A program made the translations under genes and the position numbers. A model generated the notes under the pieces. That model saw only the letters and a list, made by a program, of their open reading frames with translations. It did no database searches and was not told where the DNA came from. Shown here in pieces: positions 40,359-48,057 of a stretch of DNA of 64,000 bases; position 1 is the stretch's first letter; the number at the start of each line of letters is the position of its first letter. The stretch comes from an uncultured Oscillospiraceae bacterium (GTDB lineage: Bacteria; Bacillota; Clostridia; Oscillospirales; Oscillospiraceae). The DNA lies in NCBI GenBank assembly GCA_934552825.1, contig CAKTEQ010000004.1, positions 1-64,000 of the forward strand, written 5' to 3'.

Positions 40359-41457
40359 CATTTCTCCACATATCTAACACCAGAAACTCTGAATTCCGCT
40401 CAAATATCATCTCGTCTTCAAAATTATTCCCGAACCCGTCTACGTCTCTTCCTGAATATCCCTCTATTATCATGTGGACAACCCACTCGCCTATAACTAC
40501 GTAGGAATCCGGTTTTTTCCCGCATGACGTGTACGCTGAAAAACTGATCGGCTCCCCCACTGAATAATCCTTGAGAAAGTCATTATATCTCTTTTCTCCT
40601 CCATAATCATCAAAGCCAATATTCCTGTATACGGTGCCCACATATTTCGGCAGCTTGGGCAGTATGGAATCCAATCCGTCGACTACCTGCTGCTCATCCG
40701 GGGGCAGATCAACGCTGTTGCGAAGCTTAGCGTTGATCTTATATGACGTACTGCTTTTATAACTCAGTATCGCGTATTCTTCCCACGGGTTCACCGCTGT
40801 CTGAATATATTGCTGTGCCAGCGCCTGCTGGGCAGACTCGGTGAGACCTGTGGGTCCGTTATAGACGTTCCAGTTATCCTTTATGTAGTTTTCGACGCTC
40901 TGCCCGGCGCTGTTCGCCCGGGAGATTATGTCCCGGACCGTGTCGTTGGGCGTTGGATGTGGCGTCGCGGGCGGAGGCGTCATGGAATTCGCCACGGAAA
41001 CAAGGATATTGCTGCTGTCGCTGCCCGGCGCTGCCGAGTTTATCACGGCGACCGCATCCGCAAAAGCCTGCCGCGCCCCTGGATCGCCCGCCGCGGCAGC
41101 GCCATAGGCGCTCTCCGCCGCGGAAATGCCCTGGCTCAGGAATAGATCCCTGAGCATGTCGTACTCGGCGTTTATTTCCTGCACAGCGGCAATTTCGCCT
41201 TCGGTGGCACCCCAGCCGTTGTAGACATTCGCGAACATCTTGGCGTACTCGCGGCGGATATCCTTCAAATTTTCAAGGCTCTTTGCGTCCGCGAAGTATT
41301 TGCTCTCACCCGCCTGCTTTTCCGCCGATGTTACCTTGCCTTCCGCAATTGTCTGCCCCGCCAGTGACTTGAGGGATCCAAAGGCAAACGCCGTGACCGC
41401 GTCCGTGAATATCCGCCATCCGTCGAGCTCTCGCCCGTTCGGATCGAGGATATTCAC
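40318..41457 (-). CDS. 5'-truncated polymorphic toxin with C-terminal ADP-ribosyltransferase domain
   Basis: 379 residues from a GTG at 41457; the same frame is open without a start codon up to 41634, where a TAG ends it. Residues 1-225 are a helical, Ala-rich pre-toxin region with a Pro/Thr linker (TPPPATPHPTPNDT). Residues about 228-379 form an ADP-ribosyltransferase exoenzyme domain: Arg278 in GTVYRNIGFDD, the S-T-S strand ISFSAYTSCGKK (about 304-314), and the E-x-E pair Glu347/Glu349 in NFEDEMIFERNSEF. Catalytic residues look intact, but no secretion or repeat domain is present, so it is an orphan C-terminus. Two immunity-like genes follow. Confidence 0.75.
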   Translation of the reverse strand: MNILDPNGRELDGWRIFTDAVTAFAFGSLKSLAGQTIAEGKVTSAEKQAGESKYFADAKSLENLKDIRREYAKMFANVYNGWGATEGEIAAVQEINAEYDMLRDLFLSQGISAAESAYGAAAAGDPGARQAFADAVAVINSAAPGSDSSNILVSVANSMTPPPATPHPTPNDTVRDIISRANSAGQSVENYIKDNWNVYNGPTGLTESAQQALAQQYIQTAVNPWEEYAILSYKSSTSYKINAKLRNSVDLPPDEQQVVDGLDSILPKLPKYVGTVYRNIGFDDYGGEKRYNDFLKDYSVGEPISFSAYTSCGKKPDSYVVIGEWVVHMIIEGYSGRDVDGFGNNFEDEMIFERNSEFLVLDMWRNAEGEIVIKLREIR

Positions 41458-41636
41458 GCTTTCCTTAACGCCGCTGTAACCAGCCGAGTAACCGGCGCCT
41501 GACAGACCGGCTATCGCGGAGACAGCCAGCTTGTTATTTGCCAGTCCGGCACGCTTCAGGTAATCCGTCCCAAGCTCCGTGATCTTGCCCCCAAGCGCCG
41601 CGCCCGCGCCGCCGGCGCTCTCCGCGCTGTGGCTAT

Positions 41637-41664
41637 ATTATATCACGTCTCCCCGGAAAGACAA
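41637..41664 (-). promoter_or_regulatory. Promoter-like site at the toxin truncation point
   Basis: Minus-strand TTGTCT (41664-41659), 16-base spacer, TATAAT (41642-41637). The -10 box touches the stop that closes the toxin frame, so transcription would begin just inside the remnant. Confidence 0.5.
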
Positions 41665-41698
41665 GAAATTTTCGTAATTTTGTTCGTTATACAGCATA

Positions 41699-41733
41699 TA
41701 AAAAGCGCCCGGCGGTCTCCCGTCAGGCGCTTG
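41699..41733 (-). terminator. Terminator of infC-rpmI-rplT
   Basis: Minus-strand AAGCGCC / GGCGCTT stem with a structured 16-base loop, then T4-5; 18 bases after the rplT stop. Confidence 0.8.
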
Positions 41734-41750
41734 GGTGTGTATAAGTAAAA

Positions 41751-42104
41751 TTACAGGGCAGCCTTTGCCTTCTCAACAAGTGCTGTGAAAGCAGCCTTGT
41801 CGTTGACAGCCAGATCAGCCAGGCTCTTGCGGTTGAGCTCGATGCCTGCCAGCTTCAGGCCGTGCATGAATGTGGAATAGTTCATGCCGTTCATCTTTGC
41901 GGCGGCATTGATACGTGTGATCCACAGCTTGCGGAAGTCTCTCTTCTTCAGCTTACGGCCCACATATGCATAGGTCATGGACTTCATGACAGCCTGGTTG
42001 GCCATCTTAAAATGCTTGGACTTGGAACCCCAGTAGCCCTTAGCAAGTCTCAGAACCTTTTTTCTTCTTTTACGGGTCATCATTGCGCCCTTAACTCTTG
42101 CCAT
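41751..42104 (-). CDS. rplT: 50S ribosomal protein L20 (bL20)
   Basis: Large-subunit assembly protein; in many bacteria L20 also represses the infC-rpmI-rplT operon by binding its mRNA. 117 residues, standard, starting MARVKGAMMTRKRRKKVLRL, with AKGYWGSKSKHFKMANQAVM and WITRINAAAKMNGMNYSTFM. Last gene of the operon. Confidence 0.98.
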   Translation of the reverse strand: MARVKGAMMTRKRRKKVLRLAKGYWGSKSKHFKMANQAVMKSMTYAYVGRKLKKRDFRKLWITRINAAAKMNGMNYSTFMHGLKLAGIELNRKSLADLAVNDKAAFTALVEKAKAAL

Positions 42105-42141
42105 AATCTTATCCTCCTATATCAGAAACGTCGTTAAAATC

Positions 42142-42339
42142 TTATTTATAGAGAATCATGCGCTTGATAGCTGCCTCGTTCGTCACGTCGGCATAAGCGC
42201 CCTGACGCAGACCTCTCTTACGCTTTGTGTTCTTCTTTGTCAGGATATGGCTCTTGAATGCGTGAGCGCGCTTGACCTTACCGCTCTTTGTGAGATTAAA
42301 TCTCTTTTTTGCGCCGCTGTGTGTCTTGATCTTAGGCAT
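42142..42339 (-). CDS. rpmI: 50S ribosomal protein L35 (bL35)
   Basis: Small basic large-subunit protein. 65 residues, standard, with MPKIKTHSGAKKRFNLTKSG and the C-terminal KNTKRKRGLRQGAYADVTN. ATG follows AGGAGGAAAAG. Between infC and rplT. Confidence 0.98.
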   Translation of the reverse strand: MPKIKTHSGAKKRFNLTKSGKVKRAHAFKSHILTKKNTKRKRGLRQGAYADVTNEAAIKRMILYK

Positions 42340-42357
42340 AATACTTTTCCTCCTGTT

Positions 42358-42885
<528 letters not shown>

Positions 42886-43038
42886 GCCAAAGCACCTCCA
42901 TTACAAAATAAAAAAATGCGGACGCAGAGCCAGCATCCACACAACACAAAAACACCCCCGGAATCGGGGAGCATCACGCTGTTTACCCTTCGGCACGAGG
43001 CTGTGGGGTGAGGACTAAAGGCTGCCCTGCTTTGTTTT
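42886..43038 (-). ncRNA. infC operon leader (L20/IF-3 leader-like)
   Basis: About 150 bases between the promoter and infC. Near its 3' end a CCCCG-ATTC-CGGGG hairpin with a T-rich tail (42948-42970) can act as an attenuator; upstream bases such as CCCCACAGCC and GGGCAGCC could pair differently. Consistent with the L20 leader of Firmicutes, but I did not fold it against the family model. Confidence 0.6.
42948..42970 (-). terminator. Attenuator hairpin in the infC leader
   Basis: Minus-strand stem CCCCG / CGGGG, 4-base loop, then TGTTTTT. About 60 bases ahead of the infC start. Confidence 0.65.
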
Positions 43039-43045
43039 CCTGAAG

Positions 43046-43074
43046 AGTATACCATCTATAATGCCCATTGTCAA
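43046..43074 (-). promoter_or_regulatory. Promoter of infC-rpmI-rplT
   Basis: Minus-strand TTGACA (43074-43069), 17-base spacer, TATACT (43051-43046). Confidence 0.88.
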
Positions 43075-43155
43075 CAGTTTCTTTCATCAACTTTCAGTAT
43101 GGAAATACTGCCCGGAATGTAGTAAAATCAAACCAGACGAAAGGGGCTGAACGCA

Positions 43156-43908
43156 ATGAAATTTATCTCATGGAACGTAAACGGTCTGCGCGCCTGCATG
43201 AAGAAGGGCTTCCCCGAGTTCTTCCAGAGTGCCGGAGCTGATATATTCGCCCTTCAGGAGACGAAGATGTCCCCCGACCAGGCGGACATCGCCTTCCCGG
43301 GCTACATGTCCTACTGGAACAGTGCCGAGAAGAAGGGCTATTCCGGCACAGCCGTCTTCACCCGCCTTGAGCCCATCGCCGTCACCTACGACTTTGGTGT
43401 TGAAGAGCACAGCCGCGAGGGGCGGGTAATAACCCTGGAATTTGAGGATTTCTTTTTTGTGAACGTCTATACCCCCAACTCCCAGAATGAGCTCAGGCGC
43501 CTGGATTACAGAATGCGCTGGGAGGACGATTTCCGGGAATATCTCCTCTCTCTTGACGGTAAAAAGCCTGTTGTCCTCTGCGGCGACCTGAATGTCGCCC
43601 ACCGGGAGATCGACCTGAAGAACCCCAAGACGAACGTGAATAACGCGGGTTTCACCCCTCAGGAGCGGGACAAGCTCACCTCCCTGCTCGAAAGCGGCTT
43701 CGTGGACTCCTTCCGCCTGCTCTATCCTGACCGCGAGGGGGCTTACTCCTGGTGGTCATACCGCTTCAACGCCAGAGCGAACAACGCGGGATGGCGCATA
43801 GATTACTTCATCGTCTCCCGGCGGATAAAGGGCAGTATACACGACAGCCGTATCCTTCCGGAGATCACGGGCAGCGACCACTGCCCCGTGGAGCTGGATA
43901 TTTTCTGA
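43156..43908 (+). CDS. xth: Exodeoxyribonuclease III (AP endonuclease, ExoA)
   Basis: Class II AP endonuclease and 3'-5' exonuclease for base-excision repair. 250 residues, full length. Motifs: MKFISWNVNGLRACMKKGF, LQETKMSPDQADIAFPGY with the metal Glu, NVYTPNSQNELRRLDYRMRW, CGDLNVAHREIDLKNPK (catalytic Asp/Asn), WSYRFNARANNAGWRIDYF and the final GSDHCPVELDI with the catalytic His. Start behind GAAAGGGGC. Divergent from infC. Confidence 0.96.
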   Translation: MKFISWNVNGLRACMKKGFPEFFQSAGADIFALQETKMSPDQADIAFPGYMSYWNSAEKKGYSGTAVFTRLEPIAVTYDFGVEEHSREGRVITLEFEDFFFVNVYTPNSQNELRRLDYRMRWEDDFREYLLSLDGKKPVVLCGDLNVAHREIDLKNPKTNVNNAGFTPQERDKLTSLLESGFVDSFRLLYPDREGAYSWWSYRFNARANNAGWRIDYFIVSRRIKGSIHDSRILPEITGSDHCPVELDIF

Positions 43909-43935
43909 ATTCTTCCCATATTCCCCGTTTGGCGG

Positions 43936-43964
43936 TTGACTACATGAGGGGAAAATATTAAAAT
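43936..43964 (+). promoter_or_regulatory. Promoter of the zinc-ribbon/Ig-like gene
   Basis: TTGACT (43936-43941), 17-base spacer, TAAAAT (43959-43964). Confidence 0.75.
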
Positions 43965-44017
43965 AGATTGGCAATTGAAATGACTGTTATACTACTTAAC
44001 ATATAGGAGGGCTAAAA

Positions 44018-44689
44018 ATGTCAAAAGTCAGATGCAGCTCCTGCGGAGCCGTTTTCTCTTCCCATAAGAAAAACTGCCCTGAGTGCGGCAGGGAACGCAA
44101 CAAGGGCGGCGCGCGACTCAAGCCGGGTGCTGCGGGCGGCAACGGCAGGAACGTCCTAATAATCGTGCTGATAATAGCCATAATCCTCTGTCTCGTCATT
44201 CTGGCAAAGCTCCTGTTCTTCAGCGGCAAGCCGGCCGCCGACCCGGATACGCCCACGCCTCCCGTGACAGATACTAACCCCGACAACACCGGAGATAACC
44301 TTGATCTGCCCACGATAATCGACGTGGACGGCATCAACGGCGGCAACACCGATACTCCCGGCACGCCGGATACTCCTGATACCCCTGACACTCCGGACGC
44401 ACCTGACGTTCCCGATACTCCCGAGACCGTAACCGTCACGGGCATCAAGCTCAACACCCTCTATGACAACGCCAACTCCTGCTACGACGCAACTCTCTCC
44501 AAGGGCGAGAAGTTCCAGTTCAAGGCCACGACTACCCCCGAGGGCGAGGCTGTCACATGGGCTGTCGAGAACACCAATATCGCCACCGTCACCGAGGACG
44601 GCGCTATTACGGCTGTCGCCTCCGGCACAACGAAGATGACCGTCACCGCCGGCGGCTACACGGTGGAGTGCGTCATCCGGGTAAAATGA
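44018..44689 (+). CDS. Zinc-ribbon membrane protein with extracellular Ig-like (BIG2) domain
   Basis: 223 residues. N-terminal zinc ribbon (CSSCGAVFSSHKKNCPECG, residues 6-24), basic linker, one membrane span at about 46-66 (VLIIVLIIAIILCLVILAKL), then an outer Pro/Thr/Asp-rich linker with a repeated TPD unit (about 112-135), and a C-terminal bacterial Ig-like group 2 domain (about 138-223, TVTVTGIKLNTLYDN to the end). Zinc ribbon inside, Ig domain outside is the likely topology. Role unknown; ATG behind AGGAGGG. Confidence 0.82.
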   Translation: MSKVRCSSCGAVFSSHKKNCPECGRERNKGGARLKPGAAGGNGRNVLIIVLIIAIILCLVILAKLLFFSGKPAADPDTPTPPVTDTNPDNTGDNLDLPTIIDVDGINGGNTDTPGTPDTPDTPDTPDAPDVPDTPETVTVTGIKLNTLYDNANSCYDATLSKGEKFQFKATTTPEGEAVTWAVENTNIATVTEDGAITAVASGTTKMTVTAGGYTVECVIRVK

Positions 44690-44747
44690 CCTCCGCACCT
44701 GAACTTTGTCAGCAAAAATAACACTTAACATACAGAAGGAGAACAAA

Positions 44748-45581
44748 ATGAGCAACACTCTGGCTTACAAACGCATGGCGCTCAAGGTCCGCATCCTCGC
44801 CCTCAAGGCAATGCGTGAACAGAAGGGCGGCCATGTGGGCGGCTCCATGTCCATCGCGGATGCTATCGCCGTACTCTACTCGGACAAGATGAACATCGAC
44901 CCCAAGAACCCCAAGTGGGAAAGGCGCGACTGGCTCGTGATGTCCAAAGGACACTGCGGTCCCGCACTTTACGCGGCTCTCTGCATCCGCGGCTTCATCC
45001 CCGAGGCGGCTCTTGCCACCATGAACACCCCCCATACAATACTCCCCAGCCATTGCGACAGGCTCAAGACCCCCGGCGTGGACATGTCCACAGGCTCCCT
45101 GGGTCAGGGCATGAGCACGGCTCTGGGCGTCGCCATGGGGCATAAGGTTCAGGGCATGGACAACACCACTTACCTTATCCTCGGCGACGGTGAATGCGAC
45201 GAGGGTCAGGTCTGGGAGGGCGCTCTCTTCGCCGCCGCTAAGAAGCTGGATAACGTCATCGCTTTCGTTGACTACAATAAAAAGCAGCTCGACGGATACA
45301 CAAAGGATATCTGCGATCTTGGCGATCTCGCGAAGAAGTTCGAGGACTTCGGCTGGTATGCCCAGAATATCGACGGTCACGACGTGGACGCCATCAGCGC
45401 CGCTATCGACAGCGCCAAGGCTGAGAAGGGCCGCCCCAGCGTCATCGTGCTCAACACCCTCAAGGGCAAGGGCTGCTTCTTCGCCGAGGACGTGCTCTAT
45501 AACCACCATATGTCCTTCACGAAGGAACAGGCGGACGAGGCTATCGCCCATCTGGAAGAACAGCTCAAGGCACTGGACTGA
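44748..45581 (+). CDS. Transketolase, N-terminal subunit
   Basis: Thiamine-diphosphate half of a split transketolase of the pentose phosphate pathway. 277 residues from the ATG at 44748 behind GAAGGAG. Contains GGHVGGSMSIADAIAVLYSD, MSTGSLGQGMSTALGVAMG and the TPP-binding GDGECDEGQVWEGALFAAAK ending in NN-like VDYNK. The C-terminal half is the next gene, 15 bases on. Split transketolases are normal in Clostridia. Confidence 0.95.
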   Translation: MSNTLAYKRMALKVRILALKAMREQKGGHVGGSMSIADAIAVLYSDKMNIDPKNPKWERRDWLVMSKGHCGPALYAALCIRGFIPEAALATMNTPHTILPSHCDRLKTPGVDMSTGSLGQGMSTALGVAMGHKVQGMDNTTYLILGDGECDEGQVWEGALFAAAKKLDNVIAFVDYNKKQLDGYTKDICDLGDLAKKFEDFGWYAQNIDGHDVDAISAAIDSAKAEKGRPSVIVLNTLKGKGCFFAEDVLYNHHMSFTKEQADEAIAHLEEQLKALD

Positions 45582-45596
45582 TCGGGGGTACGCAGA

Positions 45597-46565
45597 ATGA
45601 ATATCAAAGTTGTTAACAAGATCGCTGAGGACAGCGTCATGATGAGGGACGTGCTCTGCCGCACCTTCGAGGATTTCGTGACGTCAAGGCCTAAGGTCGT
45701 CTATCTGGACGCTGACCTTATGAACTCCTCCGGCATGACAAAGTTCGCCGCCGCCCATCCCGACAAGGCGATAAACTGCGGCATCCAGGAGGCCAACATG
45801 ATCGGCGTTGCCGCCGGCATGAGCGCCACAGGGCTCATCCCCTTTACACACACCTTCGGCGCCTTCGCCGCTCGCCGCGCCGCTGACCAGGTATTTCTCA
45901 GCGTCGCTTACGCGGGCAACAACGTGAAGATGATCGGCTCCGACCCCGGCATCAGAGCCGCCACAAACGGCGGCACACATATGCCCTTCGAGGATATCGC
46001 CATCATGCGCGCCATTCCCAATATCACCATCGTGGAGCCCACGGACACCGTCATGCTGGCGGACCTGCTCCCGAAAATCGCTGACACTTACGGTCCCTAT
46101 TATATCCGCCTGACGAGAAAGAACGTTATGAAAGTCTATGAGGAGGGCTCCACCTTCGAGATAGGCAAGGCCGCGCTCCTGCGGGACGGCAGCGACGTGA
46201 CTCTCATCGGCAGCGGCATAACCGTCTCCGACTGTCTCGAGGCTGCGGAGATGCTCGCCGCCGATGGCATCAGCGCCCGGGTGCTGGATATGTTCACAAT
46301 CAAGCCTATTGACAAGGACGCTATAATCGCCGCCGCACAGGCGACCGGTGCCGTCGTCACTGCTGAAAATCACAATGTCATGGGCGGTCTCGGCTCCGCT
46401 GTGGCTGAGGTTCTGGCGGAGAACTGCCCCACCCCCATGAGACGCATCGGCTCTCAGGACGAGTTCGGCGAGGTCGGCCCCGTGAGCTACCTGAAGGAGC
46501 GCTTCGGCATGACCGCGAAGGACATCGCCGCGGCAGCCCGGGACGTCATAAATCTCAAGAAATAA
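45597..46565 (+). CDS. Transketolase, C-terminal subunit
   Basis: 322 residues: pyrimidine-binding domain (CGIQEANMIGVAAGMSATGL with the catalytic Glu, about 60; FAARRAADQVFLSVAYAGNN) and the transketolase C-terminal domain (about 190-315, TAENHNVMGGLGSAVAEVLA). Together with the preceding gene it forms one enzyme. ATG preceded by GGGGG. Ends before a terminator. Confidence 0.95.
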   Translation: MNIKVVNKIAEDSVMMRDVLCRTFEDFVTSRPKVVYLDADLMNSSGMTKFAAAHPDKAINCGIQEANMIGVAAGMSATGLIPFTHTFGAFAARRAADQVFLSVAYAGNNVKMIGSDPGIRAATNGGTHMPFEDIAIMRAIPNITIVEPTDTVMLADLLPKIADTYGPYYIRLTRKNVMKVYEEGSTFEIGKAALLRDGSDVTLIGSGITVSDCLEAAEMLAADGISARVLDMFTIKPIDKDAIIAAAQATGAVVTAENHNVMGGLGSAVAEVLAENCPTPMRRIGSQDEFGEVGPVSYLKERFGMTAKDIAAAARDVINLKK

Positions 46566-46572
46566 GCCTTTC

Positions 46573-46613
46573 CCGGCGGGGAGCGTTTTCCCTCTCCGCC
46601 GGTCCTCTGTTTT
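46573..46613 (+). terminator. Terminator of the transketolase genes
   Basis: 11-bp stem CCGGCGGGGAG / CTCTCCGCCGG with an 8-base loop, followed by a T-rich tail. Confidence 0.85.
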
Positions 46614-46671
46614 TGGGCATAATCCCCCGGTCCGCCCCGGGAGCATTTTTGTATTTTTGACAAAAACACGA

Positions 46672-46701
46672 TTGACAAACCCCGCCCGCCGGGTGTACTA
46701 T
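46672..46701 (+). promoter_or_regulatory. Promoter of the ilv operon
   Basis: TTGACA (46672-46677), 18-base spacer, TACTAT (46696-46701), 48 bases ahead of the leader peptide. Confidence 0.75.
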
Positions 46702-46748
46702 TTCACCATAAGATTTCCCCGGCGAATTTACTTCATCTGGAGATTAAT

Positions 46749-46856
46749 ATGAACACCTTCTTCGCAGTCAGCGTAATAGTAGTCGTCGTCAGCGTTATTG
46801 GCGCTCTGATTACAGAGCGGTCCGGTAATGCTGTTTGTCCTGCGCTGAGTTGCTGA
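46749..46856 (+). CDS. ilv operon leader peptide, 35 residues
   Basis: ATG at 46749 behind TGGAG, stop TGA at 46854-46856. Residues 7-21 read VSVIVVVVSVIGALI: in the whole peptide there are eight Val, three Ile and two Leu, the three products of the pathway encoded downstream. Right after this run a hairpin CGCTCTG-ATTA-CAGAGCG (46802-46819) overlaps the coding sequence, and a strong terminator follows before ilvE. This is the layout of ribosome-mediated attenuation as in enteric ilv operons. Expression is inferred. Confidence 0.85.
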   Translation: MNTFFAVSVIVVVVSVIGALITERSGNAVCPALSC

Positions 46857-46934
46857 GAAAGTGAGCGCCGCCCTCCGGCGGCTGACCACCGAACCAACTG
46901 CCGTGCGGCTGACTGACAGCCGCACGGCTTTTTT
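46802..46934 (+). promoter_or_regulatory. ilv attenuator: pause hairpin, competing stems and terminator
   Basis: Elements in order: pause hairpin 46802-46819; stem GCCGCC-CTCC-GGCGGC at 46867-46882; terminator GCCGTGCGGCTG / CAGCCGCACGGC at 46900-46911 and 46917-46928 with six T to 46934. The sequence GCGGCTGAC occurs at 46878-46886 and 46905-46913, and GCCGC at 46867 can pair with GCGGC of the terminator arm, so alternative folds are possible. ilvE starts 33 bases after the T-run. Confidence 0.8.
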
Positions 46935-46966
46935 AATTCCACCGGGAGAGAAAGGAGCTTTTTGAA

Positions 46967-48025
46967 ATGCTGAATATCCGCGTTGAAAGAACGGCTTCCC
47001 CCAAGGAGAAGCCCACAGGCAAGCTCAGCTTCGGCAGAGTATTCACAGATCATATGTTTATGATGAACTACGAGGAGGGCAAGGGCTGGTTCGACCCCCG
47101 CGTCGTCCCCTACCAGGACCTGGTCCTCTCACCCGCCGCCATGGTGTTCCACTACGGTCAGGAGATGTTCGAGGGTCTCAAGGCCTATAAGAACGGCGAT
47201 GACGTCTATCTTTTCCGCCCGGACATGAACGCGAAGCGCACCAACGCCACCAACGACCGTCTCTGTATCCCCCGCATTCCCGAGGAGGACTTTGTCCAGG
47301 CGGTGCGCGCCGTGGTGGATGTGGACAGGGACTGGGTTCCCACTGAGCCTGGCACCTCTCTCTACATCCGCCCCTTCATAATCGCGACAGAACCCCACCT
47401 GGGCGTGGACAGCTCAAAGACCTTCCTTTTCATCATCATCCTCTCCCCCAGCGGCGCCTATTACGCCAGCGGGCTGGAACCCGTGGGCATCTGGATCGAG
47501 GACGAATACGTCCGCGCCGTTAAGGGCGGCATGGGCTTTGCCAAGACCGGCGGCAACTACGCGGCAGCCCTCAAGGCCCAGCTCAAGGCTCACAACGGCG
47601 GCTACTCCCAGGTACTGTGGCTCGACGGCGTTGAAAGAAAATACATCGAAGAGGTGGGCGCAATGAACATCTTCTTCAAGATCCAGGGCAAGATCGTCAC
47701 CCCCATGCTCAACGGCAGCATCCTCCCCGGCGTTACGCGCGACTCTGTCATCACCCTCTGCCGGGACTGGGGCTTCAAGGTCGAGGAGCGGCGCATCGCC
47801 GTGGACGAGCTCCTGGCGGCTCAGAAGTCCGGCATCCTTGAAGAGGTGTTCGGCACAGGCACGGCGGCGGTCATCTCCCCCGTCGGCAAGCTCCGCTACA
47901 AGGACGACGTCATGTTCATCGGTGACGGATCCATTGGCCCTGTGAGCCAGCGGCTTTACGACACAGTGACAGGCATCCAGCTGGGCAGGCTGGAGGACAA
48001 ATACAACTGGAGAATGAAGGTCTGA
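46967..48025 (+). CDS. ilvE: Branched-chain amino-acid aminotransferase
   Basis: PLP class IV aminotransferase for the last step of Val, Ile and Leu synthesis. 352 residues, eukaryote-like (BCAT) type length. Seen: YGQEMFEGLKAYKNGDDVYL, FRPDMNAKRTNATNDRLCIP, GMGFAKTGGNYAAALKAQ with the PLP lysine (about 191), and YIEEVGAMNIFF with GTGTAAVISPVGKL near the C-terminus. Start behind AAAGGAG. First structural gene after the attenuator. Confidence 0.96.
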   Translation: MLNIRVERTASPKEKPTGKLSFGRVFTDHMFMMNYEEGKGWFDPRVVPYQDLVLSPAAMVFHYGQEMFEGLKAYKNGDDVYLFRPDMNAKRTNATNDRLCIPRIPEEDFVQAVRAVVDVDRDWVPTEPGTSLYIRPFIIATEPHLGVDSSKTFLFIIILSPSGAYYASGLEPVGIWIEDEYVRAVKGGMGFAKTGGNYAAALKAQLKAHNGGYSQVLWLDGVERKYIEEVGAMNIFFKIQGKIVTPMLNGSILPGVTRDSVITLCRDWGFKVEERRIAVDELLAAQKSGILEEVFGTGTAAVISPVGKLRYKDDVMFIGDGSIGPVSQRLYDTVTGIQLGRLEDKYNWRMKV

Positions 48026-48057
48026 ACCCCGTTCTCCCTCAAAAAGGAGGTTACAAC

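Noticed and set aside
39233..41750. Insertion sequence or prophage around the toxin locus
   Set aside because: No transposase, integrase, terminal inverted repeats or target-site duplication could be found.
44370..44425. Short-period repeat in the zinc-ribbon/Ig protein
   Set aside because: It is a TPD-type Pro/Thr/Asp linker in the coding sequence, common in surface proteins, so not listed as a separate element.
46566..46966. T-box leader ahead of ilvE
   Set aside because: No T-box consensus or specifier loop; a Val/Ile-rich peptide and attenuator explain the region.
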